Program-made: the position numbers and the translations under genes | Notes under the pieces: model-generated | What the model saw: the letters and a program-made list of their open reading frames with translations, nothing else | Database searches by the model: none | Told to the model about the DNA's origin: nothing | Shown: piece by piece, positions 25,904 through 33,256 of the stretch | Numbering within the stretch: position 1 is the first letter of the stretch | Layout: every line of letters starts with the position of its first letter | IMG/VR virus record: IMGVR_UViG_3300032116_000727 | Coordinates: 1-34,500 of that record | Source: a virus | Direction: 5' to 3' (one strand) | Length of the DNA: 34,500 nt

Positions 25904-26155
25904 TTAAAATTCTCCACCTTCCATGTTTTGAGCATCGAGGGTGCGTGTGGATGTCCATTTATTTGTGTTAGTTTTATATACCAATAAAGAACCATTTAAA
26001 ACGCCTTGAGATGTAACATCTACATCTCCTATGCTAGAAATCGATTCTACTACTGCAGGGTTGGCTAAAGTACTAGAAGCAAGTATAAATGAATTCTCTG
26101 ATACTGCTACAGATAATGATTCTTCTGGACTAACTACTGCTATTGTGTCTGCCAT
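25904..26155 (-). CDS. Small virion-type protein, 83 aa
   Basis: This is a short protein lying between the 110-residue beta protein and the 1036-aa fibre. It has a hydrophobic/Val-Ser-rich N-terminal half and a C-terminal stretch GSLLVYKTNTNKWTSTRTLDAQNMEGG. That stretch resembles the tail-fibre motif in which a label-like (L-V-Y-x-x-x-x-x-x-W) hairpin is followed by a short tail. A role as a fibre accessory or connector is inferred from position. No named family is recognised. Confidence 0.6.
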   Translation of the reverse strand: MADTIAVVSPEESLSVAVSENSFILASSTLANPAVVESISSIGDVDVTSQGVLNGSLLVYKTNTNKWTSTRTLDAQNMEGGEF

Positions 26156-26156
26156 T

Positions 26157-26489
26157 TTATCTTGTTATCTCTGGTGTAACTGTTACGATACCTTCAACTA
26201 CTCGAGTTTTAACTCCAATAGGTGAAGTGATTTCTACATCATATAACCATCTACCAGCAGGAATAGCTGATGATTGTGAGTCAGTTAATTGTAATCTAAC
26301 TTTACCTTGTACTGCCTGATAAATTGATGCTGTAAAATTGTAAACTGTTGTAGATTGATAAGACTTTCTCATTGAGGATGCAACAGTGTATCCAGTTAGA
26401 TCTAATGCTTGACCATTAGTTGCTGAAACTGTGATTATGTTACTGTAAGTTGATCCAGCGTCTACGAAAAGATTGCTGATAGTTGCCAT
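26157..26489 (-). CDS. Small beta-sandwich-like virion protein, 110 aa
   Basis: This protein reads as a single Ig-like or BppU-type beta domain: NLFVDAGSTYSNIITV, LDLTGYTVASSMRKSY (about 30-45), GKVRLQLTDSQSSAIPAGRWLYDVEI (about 62-88) and VEGIVTVTPEI. The LTGYTV..S.(M/I)RK and AG.W.YDVEI motifs are common in phage baseplate or fibre-associated proteins. It heads a unit with a perfect late octamer 28 bases upstream and is followed at once by two further fibre genes, including the 1036-aa fibre. It is probably an anchor or spacer for that fibre. Confidence 0.7.
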   Translation of the reverse strand: MATISNLFVDAGSTYSNIITVSATNGQALDLTGYTVASSMRKSYQSTTVYNFTASIYQAVQGKVRLQLTDSQSSAIPAGRWLYDVEITSPIGVKTRVVEGIVTVTPEITR

Positions 26490-26516
26490 GTAGAATTCCC
26501 AAACTTGTATACTTCT

Positions 26517-26524
26517 TATTTATA
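26517..26524 (-). promoter_or_regulatory. Late promoter (TATAAATA) for the 110-aa protein and 1036-aa fibre unit
   Basis: A perfect TATAAATA octamer lies on the minus strand 28 bases before the 110-residue gene and directly downstream of a terminator. It therefore marks a genuine transcription unit boundary. Confidence 0.8.
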
Positions 26525-26540
26525 ATTCCACATACTGCAA

Positions 26541-26568
26541 ATAAAAAATCCCTCGTCAGAGGGATTCT
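26541..26568 (-). terminator. Rho-independent terminator within the fibre cluster
   Basis: On the minus strand, AATCCCTC (26566-26559), loop TGAC, and GAGGGATT (26554-26547) form an 8-bp perfect stem followed by TTTTAT. It lies 26 bases past the stop codon of the 85-residue gene and just before a late promoter. Confidence 0.85.
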
Positions 26569-26591
26569 TTATTAAAAAATTATAGAAAATA

Positions 26592-26849
26592 TTACTCTGG
26601 GGTTTGTTCGGTTTCTTCAGCTTCTGGCTGAACTAAATCGATTCTTCCTTCAGTAATACTCCAAACATAAGTAAAATCTGGATTTGAAAATGTTCCATCA
26701 GCAAATTCCCAACCAATACCGACTGGAGCATCTGCGATTTCGACAAATTCTAAACCTTGTTGATTAATGTCAGTTTGTTGAGGTACAGTTGCATAAACTG
26801 TAACATTTTCTACAATACCATTTCTAATATGAGCTACATTGTGTGCCAT
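26592..26849 (-). CDS. Small fibre-accessory protein, 85 aa
   Basis: This is a short acidic protein with the pattern AHIRNGIVENVTVY...GIGWEFADGTFSNPD, seen in small proteins encoded next to phage tail fibres, often described as fibre assembly or structural accessory proteins. The C-terminus is rich in Glu, Thr and Pro and likely disordered. It is the last gene before a strong terminator and follows the third glycine-rich adhesin after 13 bases, so it may assist folding or attachment of those adhesins. Confidence 0.6.
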   Translation of the reverse strand: MAHNVAHIRNGIVENVTVYATVPQQTDINQQGLEFVEIADAPVGIGWEFADGTFSNPDFTYVWSITEGRIDLVQPEAEETEQTPE

Positions 26850-26862
26850 TTAATTTCTCCTT

Positions 26863-27624
26863 TTACCACAATCCGTAAATTTCTTCAACAATAACAGAAC
26901 CATTTGAACCTGCTGCACTAAATCCGCCACCAGATCCATAAATTCCTTTACCTGCTACGCTCGATGATCCACCGCCAGGTCCACCACCAGATCCAGTAAA
27001 TGCATATGATTGCGCACTTGCCTGTGGGCTAAAATATCCGCTTTCACCTTGTGGAACGAAAAATCCATATGCCCCATAACCAAATTGCGAACCACCAACA
27101 CCACCCTGACCACCTGCTATTAACGCCCCAGAACCAGATCCAGAACCACCAGATCCACCTGTATTGCTACCACCAGCGCCACCACCTGTTGCAGCTACAT
27201 ATGCTCCAAAAGATGAAGTGCCACCACTTGCGTTTACACCACCACCAGCACCAACAGTAACAGTAACAGTTGTAGTAATTTCTGATATATCTAAAACTCT
27301 AATTGCAATACCACCAGAACCACCACCACCACCGCCACCTGCGTTAGATCCACCACCCCCGCCACCATAACAAGTAACACGGATACGTTTTAAATCAGTT
27401 TTACCAGTAGTAGAATATGTAGCAGAGCCAGCAGTTGTAAAATATTCTGTTCTTGTCCAACCACGTGCGCGATCTTGACGAGCTGTAGGAAAACCGCCAG
27501 CAGTAACTCCATCGTGAACAACTGTTACTTTTTTGTCGGTATCTAGTGTAACTTCACCCAATACGCCTGTAAAAGCTGCATGTTGAGCAGTAGTACCTCT
27601 TCTTAATTTAACTTGTTTTGACAT
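26863..27624 (-). CDS. Glycine-rich putative adhesin A (253 aa)
   Basis: This is the last of three tandem paralogues. Residues 1-50 form the anchor (LRRGTTAQHAAFTGVLGEVTLDTDKK, VVHDGVTAGG). It is followed by a strand region with TDLKRIRVTCYGGGGGG (about 74-90), then long poly-Gly/Ser stretches (about 85-250) separated by short beta strands such as VTVTVGAGGGVN. The end is GSVIVEEIYGLW. Polyglycine-rich loops of this sort occur in T4-like gp38 adhesins, where they form glycine-helix bundles holding receptor-binding loops. Similar function here is inference. This copy has the longest and most aromatic variable region (FGYGAYGFFVPQGESGYFS, about 175-195). Confidence 0.8.
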   Translation of the reverse strand: MSKQVKLRRGTTAQHAAFTGVLGEVTLDTDKKVTVVHDGVTAGGFPTARQDRARGWTRTEYFTTAGSATYSTTGKTDLKRIRVTCYGGGGGGSNAGGGGGGGSGGIAIRVLDISEITTTVTVTVGAGGGVNASGGTSSFGAYVAATGGGAGGSNTGGSGGSGSGSGALIAGGQGGVGGSQFGYGAYGFFVPQGESGYFSPQASAQSYAFTGSGGGPGGGSSSVAGKGIYGSGGGFSAAGSNGSVIVEEIYGLW

Positions 27625-27636
27625 AGTCTATTTTCC

Positions 27637-28356
27637 TTATACAAATCCGTAGAATTCTTCAACAATAATACATCCTTGTGCACCAGAAGCACCATTACCA
27701 CCTCCGCCACCACGAACGCCAGTTGCTGATACACCAGAACGATTGCCACCAAATCCAGCACCAACCATTCTGCCTACAGAATAAGAAGAATTTCTAGCTG
27801 GGTATTGTGAAGTTTCTCCCTGACAAGCGCCTTGACCACCTAATGTATAAACTGGATTTCCAGAAACACCACCACCAGCACCACCAGCACTTCCACCAGC
27901 ACCACCAGAATATCCAGAACCTGGACTACCACCTGTTGCACTAATATAAGATCCAAATGAAGTAGTTCCACCAGAAGAACCTGAACCAGCACCAGAACCA
28001 ATAGTGACAGCTACGTTAGTAGTTAAATCGGTTACTTCTAAAACAACTTGAGAAATACCACCGCCACCACCACCAGATTGAGCACCACCGCCACCACCAC
28101 CACCATAACAAGTAACACGGATACGTTTTAAATCAGTTTTATTTGTTAACGTCCAGGTACTATTAGAAGTAAAAATTTCCATTCTAGTCATACCACGTGG
28201 GCGATCTTTTCTTAATAGTGGAATACCACCAGCAGTAGTTCCGTCATGAACTACTGGAACATCTTTATCTGTATCTACAGTCAATTCTCCTGCGACACCA
28301 GTAAATGATGCATGTTGAGCAGTAGTACCTCTTCTAAATCTAACTTGTTTTGACAT
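27637..28356 (-). CDS. Glycine-rich putative adhesin B (239 aa)
   Basis: This is the second paralogue of the triplet. It has the same anchor (RFRRGTTAQHASFTG, VVHDGTTAGG), the same TDLKRIRVTCYGGGGGGG strand, a Gly/Ser-rich body and a closing GCIIVEEFYGFV. Its distinct part is about residues 165-205, with ACQGETSQYPARNSSYSVGR, which includes an extra cysteine. The DNA encoding the KTDLKRIRVTCYGG region is nearly identical to that of copy A over about 40 bases, suggesting recent duplication or gene conversion. It may act as an alternative or co-assembled receptor-binding tip. Confidence 0.8.
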   Translation of the reverse strand: MSKQVRFRRGTTAQHASFTGVAGELTVDTDKDVPVVHDGTTAGGIPLLRKDRPRGMTRMEIFTSNSTWTLTNKTDLKRIRVTCYGGGGGGGAQSGGGGGGISQVVLEVTDLTTNVAVTIGSGAGSGSSGGTTSFGSYISATGGSPGSGYSGGAGGSAGGAGGGVSGNPVYTLGGQGACQGETSQYPARNSSYSVGRMVGAGFGGNRSGVSATGVRGGGGGNGASGAQGCIIVEEFYGFV

Positions 28357-28371
28357 TTTTGTTATCCTCTA

Positions 28372-29064
28372 TTATACATAACCATAGATTTCTTCAACAA
28401 TAACTGATCCTGATCCACCAGAAGCTGTTGGTCCACCACCACTGCCGTAAACTCCTTTGCCAGCCTCACCATATCGACCACCACCCCATGGACCACCACC
28501 ACGTCCTTGTCCGCTACCCAATCCAACGCCAGCTACTCCAGCTTGTGAACCAAGATTAATTACACCTGTTCCAGAAGAAGAACCAGGAGTAGAAGAAGTT
28601 GATTGAGATCCTTGATTTCCATTACCACCACCAGTACTAGAAATAAATGTACCAAAAGATGAAGTGCCACCATTTGTGTTTACACCACCACCAGCACCAA
28701 TAGTAACAGCTGTAGTAGAAGATAATGAAGAAGCCTCAATAGTTACAACTCCAGCACCACCTTCAGCACCACCTGAACTGTCACCACCACCGCCACCACC
28801 GCCACCACCGCCATAGCACCATACACGAACTCGTTTTAAATCAGTTTTACCTGAAATGCTATATGTACCATTTGATGTAAAACTTTCTACTTTTGTAAAA
28901 CCACGTGGGCGATCTGCACGAGCAGTAGGAACACCACCAGCAACTACACCATCATGAACAACTAATACTTCTTCGTCAGTATCTACTGTAATTTCTCCAG
29001 CTGGTCCAGTGAAAACACTGTGTTGAGCAGCAGTACCTCTTCTAAATCTAACTTGTTTTGACAT
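28372..29064 (-). CDS. Glycine-rich putative adhesin C (230 aa)
   Basis: This is the first paralogue of the triplet in transcription order. The anchor (RFRRGTAAQHSVFTG, VVHDGVVAGG) and the strand region (TDLKRVRVWCYGGGGGGGGGG) match copies A and B, but Trp replaces Thr before the Cys. It has the longest uninterrupted glycine run (ten), a middle GGGNGNQGSQSTSSTPGSSSGTG region, and the end SVIVEEIYGYV. It begins 13 bases after the 320-residue protein. Function as a receptor-binding tip protein is inferred from composition and location. Confidence 0.8.
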   Translation of the reverse strand: MSKQVRFRRGTAAQHSVFTGPAGEITVDTDEEVLVVHDGVVAGGVPTARADRPRGFTKVESFTSNGTYSISGKTDLKRVRVWCYGGGGGGGGGGDSSGGAEGGAGVVTIEASSLSSTTAVTIGAGGGVNTNGGTSSFGTFISSTGGGNGNQGSQSTSSTPGSSSGTGVINLGSQAGVAGVGLGSGQGRGGGPWGGGRYGEAGKGVYGSGGGPTASGGSGSVIVEEIYGYV

Positions 29065-29076
29065 TTTTTATTCCTC

Positions 29077-30039
29077 TTATTTACCAATAAATTGTAAAGT
29101 CATCTGAGACAAGTTTGGATGATTGTAGTCATATGCTCTAACTGTTCTATTAACTAAAGAACCTACACCATCGCACATTGCATATAATCTTAATGTTTCA
29201 TACTTGTTTAGATAAACAACACGATTTGCATAAACTTCATTATTCGCAAAAGTAATTGTTCTATTATCAATAGGAGATTGGCTTCCACCTAATGCAAAAT
29301 AAACATCGTTATCGGAAAAGATAGAAATATGAACTAGATACCAACCTTCATAATTTGTAGTAAAATATCCACCAGCGAAAGTTCCCAGACGAGAATCAAT
29401 AATTCTAGCAGTATCAAATGGAACTGGTGTTGGAGTACCTTGTGGAATTAAAGTATCATTAGTTTTTAGTAAATGAATTAAACCTTGTTGAGCCGAATTC
29501 ATATTTTCAAAATCTAAATTGTTTCTAGAAGCTGCCATGTGTTTGACACCAGCACGTGTCACACCATCATAAACTGTAAATGTAAACCAAGTTGGGTCGA
29601 TATAGATATCGCCTTGTGTACCTTTATTAACTAAAGATAACTGAAACCAGTCTTCTGTAGAATCTACTGGGGATGTAATTAAATCCCAGTCATCTGTTAA
29701 GTTAACAGCTTCTGTTAAAGTGGCATAGTCTTCAACATCTAAAGTTTCTACACCTAATGTATTAATTTGGAAATTTGGGTTTTGAGCAGTTGAAAGAGTA
29801 ACCCAAGTAGAACCATTGGAGTAATAAACTCTTTGTGTATCTTGCACATAAACAACTCTACCTGTATTTTGAGCAGCAGCTGGTAGACTTGAATATAAAG
29901 CATAAGTTGTCATAACCCCATTATCAAGAGATTCTAATGCTTTTGCCAAATAAATGACTTCTTTACTATCACTGCTGCTAGTAAGAGCGTCTAATTTATT
30001 CTGGATAATTGTTTCTAATGAAGAAATATTTACAGTCAT
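29077..30039 (-). CDS. Putative tail fibre/adhesin, 320 aa
   Basis: This protein starts with a helical segment (SLETIIQNKLDALTSSSDSK, about 7-26), followed by the fibre motif YALYSSLPAAAQNTGRVVYVQDTQRVYYSNGSTW (about 46-79). Its C-terminal two-thirds look like a globular beta-sandwich (GGYFTTNYEGWYLVHISIFSD, YLNKYETLRLYAM), somewhat like TNF/C1q-type heads found on phage fibres. It differs from the repeat-rich fibres by its ordinary amino acid composition. A TATAAATA octamer lies 31 bases upstream, so it heads its own unit with the three glycine-rich genes behind it. Confidence 0.75.
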   Translation of the reverse strand: MTVNISSLETIIQNKLDALTSSSDSKEVIYLAKALESLDNGVMTTYALYSSLPAAAQNTGRVVYVQDTQRVYYSNGSTWVTLSTAQNPNFQINTLGVETLDVEDYATLTEAVNLTDDWDLITSPVDSTEDWFQLSLVNKGTQGDIYIDPTWFTFTVYDGVTRAGVKHMAASRNNLDFENMNSAQQGLIHLLKTNDTLIPQGTPTPVPFDTARIIDSRLGTFAGGYFTTNYEGWYLVHISIFSDNDVYFALGGSQSPIDNRTITFANNEVYANRVVYLNKYETLRLYAMCDGVGSLVNRTVRAYDYNHPNLSQMTLQFIGK

Positions 30040-30070
30040 TTTATTGTTCTCCGTTGTTCTGACTTTATAC

Positions 30071-30078
30071 TATTTATA
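30071..30078 (-). promoter_or_regulatory. Late promoter (TATAAATA) for the 320-aa fibre and glycine-rich adhesins
   Basis: A perfect TATAAATA lies on the minus strand in the 56-base gap between two fibre-cluster genes, 31 bases before the 320-residue gene. Confidence 0.8.
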
Positions 30079-30095
30079 ACTAGTTTATCTTGCTA

Positions 30096-30389
30096 TTATA
30101 AACCCATAATAGCAATAGTTAAACCCTCTTCGACAGCTGGTCCTGCGATTGAATCCCATTTAGTGCCATCATATCCTAAAAATTCGGTTCTCAATCCATT
30201 ATTGACTACACAAACCATCCCAACAGTTGGGGTCTGTAAAGCTGCATCACGAGCAGCAGTAGATGTGTAATAAGGGACTTTTAGATAAGATGCGCCAGTA
30301 CCACCTGGGTTCTGGGCTATTTCTAGGCTAAGTAACGAGCCGTTTTTATTGTCATCAATTACTGTGACATTTTGAATTTTAATTGCCAT
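30096..30389 (-). CDS. Small fibre-cluster protein, 97 aa
   Basis: This is a short protein with a segment STAARDAALQTPTVGMVCVVNNGLRTEFLGYDGTKWDSI (about 43-81). It is the same beta-hairpin label motif (x-M-V-x-x-V-x-...-Y-D-G-x-x-W) that occurs inside longer phage fibres and in the 320-residue neighbour. It could be a minor fibre or cap protein. GGGAG lies upstream of the ATG, and a TATAAATA octamer stands 37 bases before it, so it has its own late promoter. Confidence 0.65.
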   Translation of the reverse strand: MAIKIQNVTVIDDNKNGSLLSLEIAQNPGGTGASYLKVPYYTSTAARDAALQTPTVGMVCVVNNGLRTEFLGYDGTKWDSIAGPAVEEGLTIAIMGL

Positions 30390-30425
30390 CTTCGCTCCCT
30401 TAGAACTCGGCTAGTTTTCTGTTAT

Positions 30426-30433
30426 TATTTATA
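30426..30433 (-). promoter_or_regulatory. Late promoter (TATAAATA) for the 97-aa protein
   Basis: A perfect TATAAATA octamer lies on the minus strand in the gap after the S74-fibre gene, 37 bases before the 97-residue gene. Confidence 0.78.
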
Positions 30434-30435
30434 AC

Positions 30436-31344
30436 TTATTTGTTTTCAATTTTATCATTTAATTCTTTTACAGCATTAATTAAAAATGCTATTAGACCCA
30501 AATAATTAACAGATTTTATTCCGTTATCTTCTTCGACTAACTGAGGTAGAATTTTTTCTACTTCCTGCGCCATAACACCAAACGAATCTTTTCCTGTAGA
30601 ATTCCAACGGAAAGATTTACCTTCTAATAATTTAACGGTATCAATAGCATTAAGAACTGGTTCTATATTGTGCTTTAATGCCATGTCTGAAGTAGCATTA
30701 AAGTTTGCTGCAGTAATATCACCACTAAACACATTTCCAGCAGCATTTAGTCTTGGAATATTTGATCCTATCGTTACAGAAACATCTCCAGCGACTCCAT
30801 CTGCATTACCAATAAGAATTTCATTTGTTGATCCAGTTAAAGATCTAGTTACTGCAGTACCATTTCCTGTTCTTACGATTAATCCTGTAGTCGTTAAACT
30901 AGATAACGCAGATAAATCTACATCAAATGCCTGAACCTGAGAACCTAATGTTAAACCTAAATTAGCTCGAGCAGTAATTGCGCTTGGAAGATCGCTAAGG
31001 TTTTTAGATCTTTCTAGTTTATCTACATTTAAACGAAGAAAATTAGTATCTATTTCTGGATTGTTTAATGGTGCGTTTTTAAGGGTTGCACCAGAAGGAA
31101 GTATAATATATGAATCTGAAGATGTATTAGCAGTAGCATTAACAGATAACGTAATATTAGTATCACTATTAATAGTAGCTACAGTACCGATGGTTGCACC
31201 ACCAGTAGTTTTTAAAATATAACCTACTACAGTTTCAGTGGTAAAAGAAGTTCCTATACCTGTTACAGTAGGGCTACTAGTAGTAGAAGTGATAGTGCCA
31301 GATCCAGCTACAGTATCAGTAATTCTTGTTGTAATTGCAGACAT
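30436..31344 (-). CDS. Tail fibre with C-terminal S74 intramolecular chaperone domain, 302 aa
   Basis: The C-terminal about 84 residues are an endosialidase-type intramolecular chaperone (Peptidase_S74). TSDMALKHNI carries the Ser219/Lys224 dyad with the usual five-residue spacing, followed by FRWNSTGKDSFGVMAQEVEKILPQLV and VNYLGLIAFLINAVKELN. The family trimerises the fibre and then cuts itself off before the Ser. The middle (LGSQVQAFDVDLSALSSLTTTGLIVRTG) is a common fibre repeat also present in the 397-aa fibre. Residues 12-82 form a small beta module (GATIGTVATINSDTNITL) that recurs in the protein at the right edge of the window. Confidence 0.88.
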   Translation of the reverse strand: MSAITTRITDTVAGSGTITSTTSSPTVTGIGTSFTTETVVGYILKTTGGATIGTVATINSDTNITLSVNATANTSSDSYIILPSGATLKNAPLNNPEIDTNFLRLNVDKLERSKNLSDLPSAITARANLGLTLGSQVQAFDVDLSALSSLTTTGLIVRTGNGTAVTRSLTGSTNEILIGNADGVAGDVSVTIGSNIPRLNAAGNVFSGDITAANFNATSDMALKHNIEPVLNAIDTVKLLEGKSFRWNSTGKDSFGVMAQEVEKILPQLVEEDNGIKSVNYLGLIAFLINAVKELNDKIENK

Positions 31345-31356
31345 TTATTTTTCCAA

Positions 31357-31803
31357 TTATTGGTTTTCGATTTCAATAACTTTTTCTAACAGTTCATCTA
31401 TATCAACTATATTGTCAACTATTTTTGTTAAATCTTTTAATTTATTTCTTTCTTTAACTGCATTATTGATAGTTACCTGATTGGCAGTTAACATTGCATC
31501 TCTAATAACTATATCATTTTTTTCAAAAAACTTTTCTCTTGCTGCACGAATTCTATTCTTAGCTATCTCTTTGGCTTTATCTAAATCGATATGAACCTTA
31601 GGTTGTCCTGGACTATCAAAATCTGCTGTAAGAGCATCAAAAAAGTTACTTAAATGTTCTGCACATGGCAGATGGTCATCATTAATAATAACATATGGTA
31701 AGCCAACAGGAACCATTTTTTTTAATTCTTGAATAGTGACACCAGTCGCCCCAGAAAGTATGGCAACTTTTTCATTTTGTTGTAAATATAAAATTTTGCT
31801 CAT
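31357..31803 (-). CDS. Putative tail fibre assembly/accessory protein, 148 aa
   Basis: This is a soluble, charged protein just downstream of a fibre gene. VPVGLPYVIINDDHLP (about 32-47), FFDALTADFD and LDKAKEIAKNRIRAAREKFFEKNDI (about 74-98) match a family of small proteins commonly encoded behind phage tail fibres, in which a P-x-x-I-V-D-x-x-x-L-P segment is followed by a helix of type D-x-x-K-A-K-x-I-x-x-x-x-I-R. The C-terminal half is helical. It is likely an accessory or assembly factor for the 397- or 302-aa fibre. The exact role is not established. Confidence 0.65.
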   Translation of the reverse strand: MSKILYLQQNEKVAILSGATGVTIQELKKMVPVGLPYVIINDDHLPCAEHLSNFFDALTADFDSPGQPKVHIDLDKAKEIAKNRIRAAREKFFEKNDIVIRDAMLTANQVTINNAVKERNKLKDLTKIVDNIVDIDELLEKVIEIENQ

Positions 31804-31811
31804 TTTTAACC

Positions 31812-33005
31812 TTAATTGAACATGGCCACACGAACAACGCCATTATTAACTTGTGGCGTCGCAGCATTAAAAGTTGGAAGCATTGTATTAATGACCAATG
31901 CATTAGCGCTTGAGTTAACAAATGTAACAAACCTATTGCCAGTAGCTAATCCGAATGCTACAAAGTTGGCATTGCTAAATGTACCTACTGAGATATTTAT
32001 TGTGTATTGTCCAGCGCCATTGGCAGAAACGCTAGTTACATTATTGCTAGCTAATATTGTACCTGTGTTTCCGTCAAAAACTGCCCACGCTTTGGCAATT
32101 CCTACTATACTATTAAATCTATTGTCAGTATAAACTTGTTGTGCAGTATCCCCAGTTGTAACTGCGTTCGTTACAAATGCTGTAGTTGCTAATTGAGTTG
32201 TGCTAGTTCCTGCTGTTGCAGTTGGAGCGGTAGGTGTTCCTGTTAGTGCAGGACTAGAGATTAATGCTACTGTAGGATTACCAGAAATCCCATCATTGTT
32301 TGTTATGCTAATATTAGAACCAGCTACAAAATTTCTAGTAGAAACTAATCCTGAACCTGTTTTAACTATAAATCCATTTGTCCCTAAAGCTGATATATTA
32401 GATAGGATAGGATCAAAACCCTGTACATCTGTACCAATATTTAAACCAAGATTAACTCTAGCAGCCGTAGCATTATTTGCGCCTGTTCCACCAACTAGAA
32501 TTGCTAATGGATTTATACCAGTAATAGTACCACCACCAATGTTAACATTATTAGAATCTTGTAATGCAAGAGTTCCAAGTTCTAAAGCAGTTCTTGCTGC
32601 AGAAACAGATGTAGCACCCGTTCCACCATGGTCTATAGTAACAACTCCGCTAACATTAGTTGCGCTTCCTGTCCATGTACCTTGTCCATTACCAGTAATA
32701 TTACCAGTAACATTACCAACTAGGTTGGCAGTTACTGTAGTAGCTGAAAAATTACCAGAATTGTCTCTTAATACTAACGTATTAATAGTATTAGTAGATG
32801 CTATATTTTTGCCCTGAATTCTATCAGCATCTAATCCAGAATTAAGTCCATCTACAGTTAGTAGTTTAGCAAGAACATCTGATGCAGTATAAGTAGCAAT
32901 ATCAAGTTTACCACCCAATTCTATATTAATGTTCTGGATATTTGCATCAGCTTCTGCGATAGTTAGAGGACTACCCTTAACTGATCTTAGCACAATACTA
33001 GCCAT
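31812..33005 (-). CDS. Tail fibre protein, 397 aa
   Basis: This is a typical short-fibre architecture. It has an N-terminal SVKGSPLTIAEADANIQNIN anchor, a VLRDNSGNFSATTVTANLVGNVTGN shaft segment (about 78-103), and two GGTGA(T/N)...AAR..L(G/E)L repeats (about 127 and 172). A GTDVQGFDPILSNISAL repeat follows, then a phage-fibre repeat GTPTAPTATAGTSTTQLATTAFV (about 256-278), and a C-terminal AKAWAVFDGNTGTI beta domain that is likely the tip. It shares its middle unit with the S74 fibre. It overlaps the small coiled-coil gene upstream by TAATG. Confidence 0.88.
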   Translation of the reverse strand: MASIVLRSVKGSPLTIAEADANIQNINIELGGKLDIATYTASDVLAKLLTVDGLNSGLDADRIQGKNIASTNTINTLVLRDNSGNFSATTVTANLVGNVTGNITGNGQGTWTGSATNVSGVVTIDHGGTGATSVSAARTALELGTLALQDSNNVNIGGGTITGINPLAILVGGTGANNATAARVNLGLNIGTDVQGFDPILSNISALGTNGFIVKTGSGLVSTRNFVAGSNISITNNDGISGNPTVALISSPALTGTPTAPTATAGTSTTQLATTAFVTNAVTTGDTAQQVYTDNRFNSIVGIAKAWAVFDGNTGTILASNNVTSVSANGAGQYTINISVGTFSNANFVAFGLATGNRFVTFVNSSANALVINTMLPTFNAATPQVNNGVVRVAMFN

Positions 33006-33256
33006 TATTTACCCTTTTGTGTTAATAGATACAACATGTTTTTTATCGTTTCAAGATCTTCTTTCATAGAATTTATTTCAACTTGCAGAGTTTCAACATT
33101 TGTTTTAGTTGCAGTTAATTCTTTAATATTTTTCATTGCTATATTTTTTGATAATTTATATTGATCATATGAATTTTTGTCAACATTAATAACTCCTCCA
33201 TTACGAAGATCTTTAACAAGATTTGAATTTCCTTCAATTTTAACTATGTTATCCAT
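33005..33256 (-). CDS. Small coiled-coil virion-associated protein, 83 aa
   Basis: This short protein has the N-terminal motif KIEGNSNLVKDLRNGGVINVDKNSYDQY, followed by a coiled-coil helix (TNVETLQVEINSMKEDLETIKNMLYLL, about 52-78). Proteins of this pattern are familiar from T4-like marine phages, where they sit next to baseplate or fibre genes; their function is not known to me. TAATG overlaps on both sides tie its translation to the large upstream structural protein and the downstream fibre. A trimerising or connector role is plausible. Confidence 0.75.
   Translation of the reverse strand: MDNIVKIEGNSNLVKDLRNGGVINVDKNSYDQYKLSKNIAMKNIKELTATKTNVETLQVEINSMKEDLETIKNMLYLLTQKGK

Noticed and set aside
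27130-28810. CCACCACCG-type runs as microsatellites or CRISPR-like repeats
   Set aside because: They are in-frame glycine codons of the three adhesin genes, with no regular spacer structure.
144-32817. Many open frames of 60-205 codons on the plus strand
   Set aside because: All lie antisense to strong minus-strand genes, have no ribosome-binding sites or recognisable domains, and their long length in the fibre region follows from the Thr/Ala/Gly/Val-rich codons of the sense strand.
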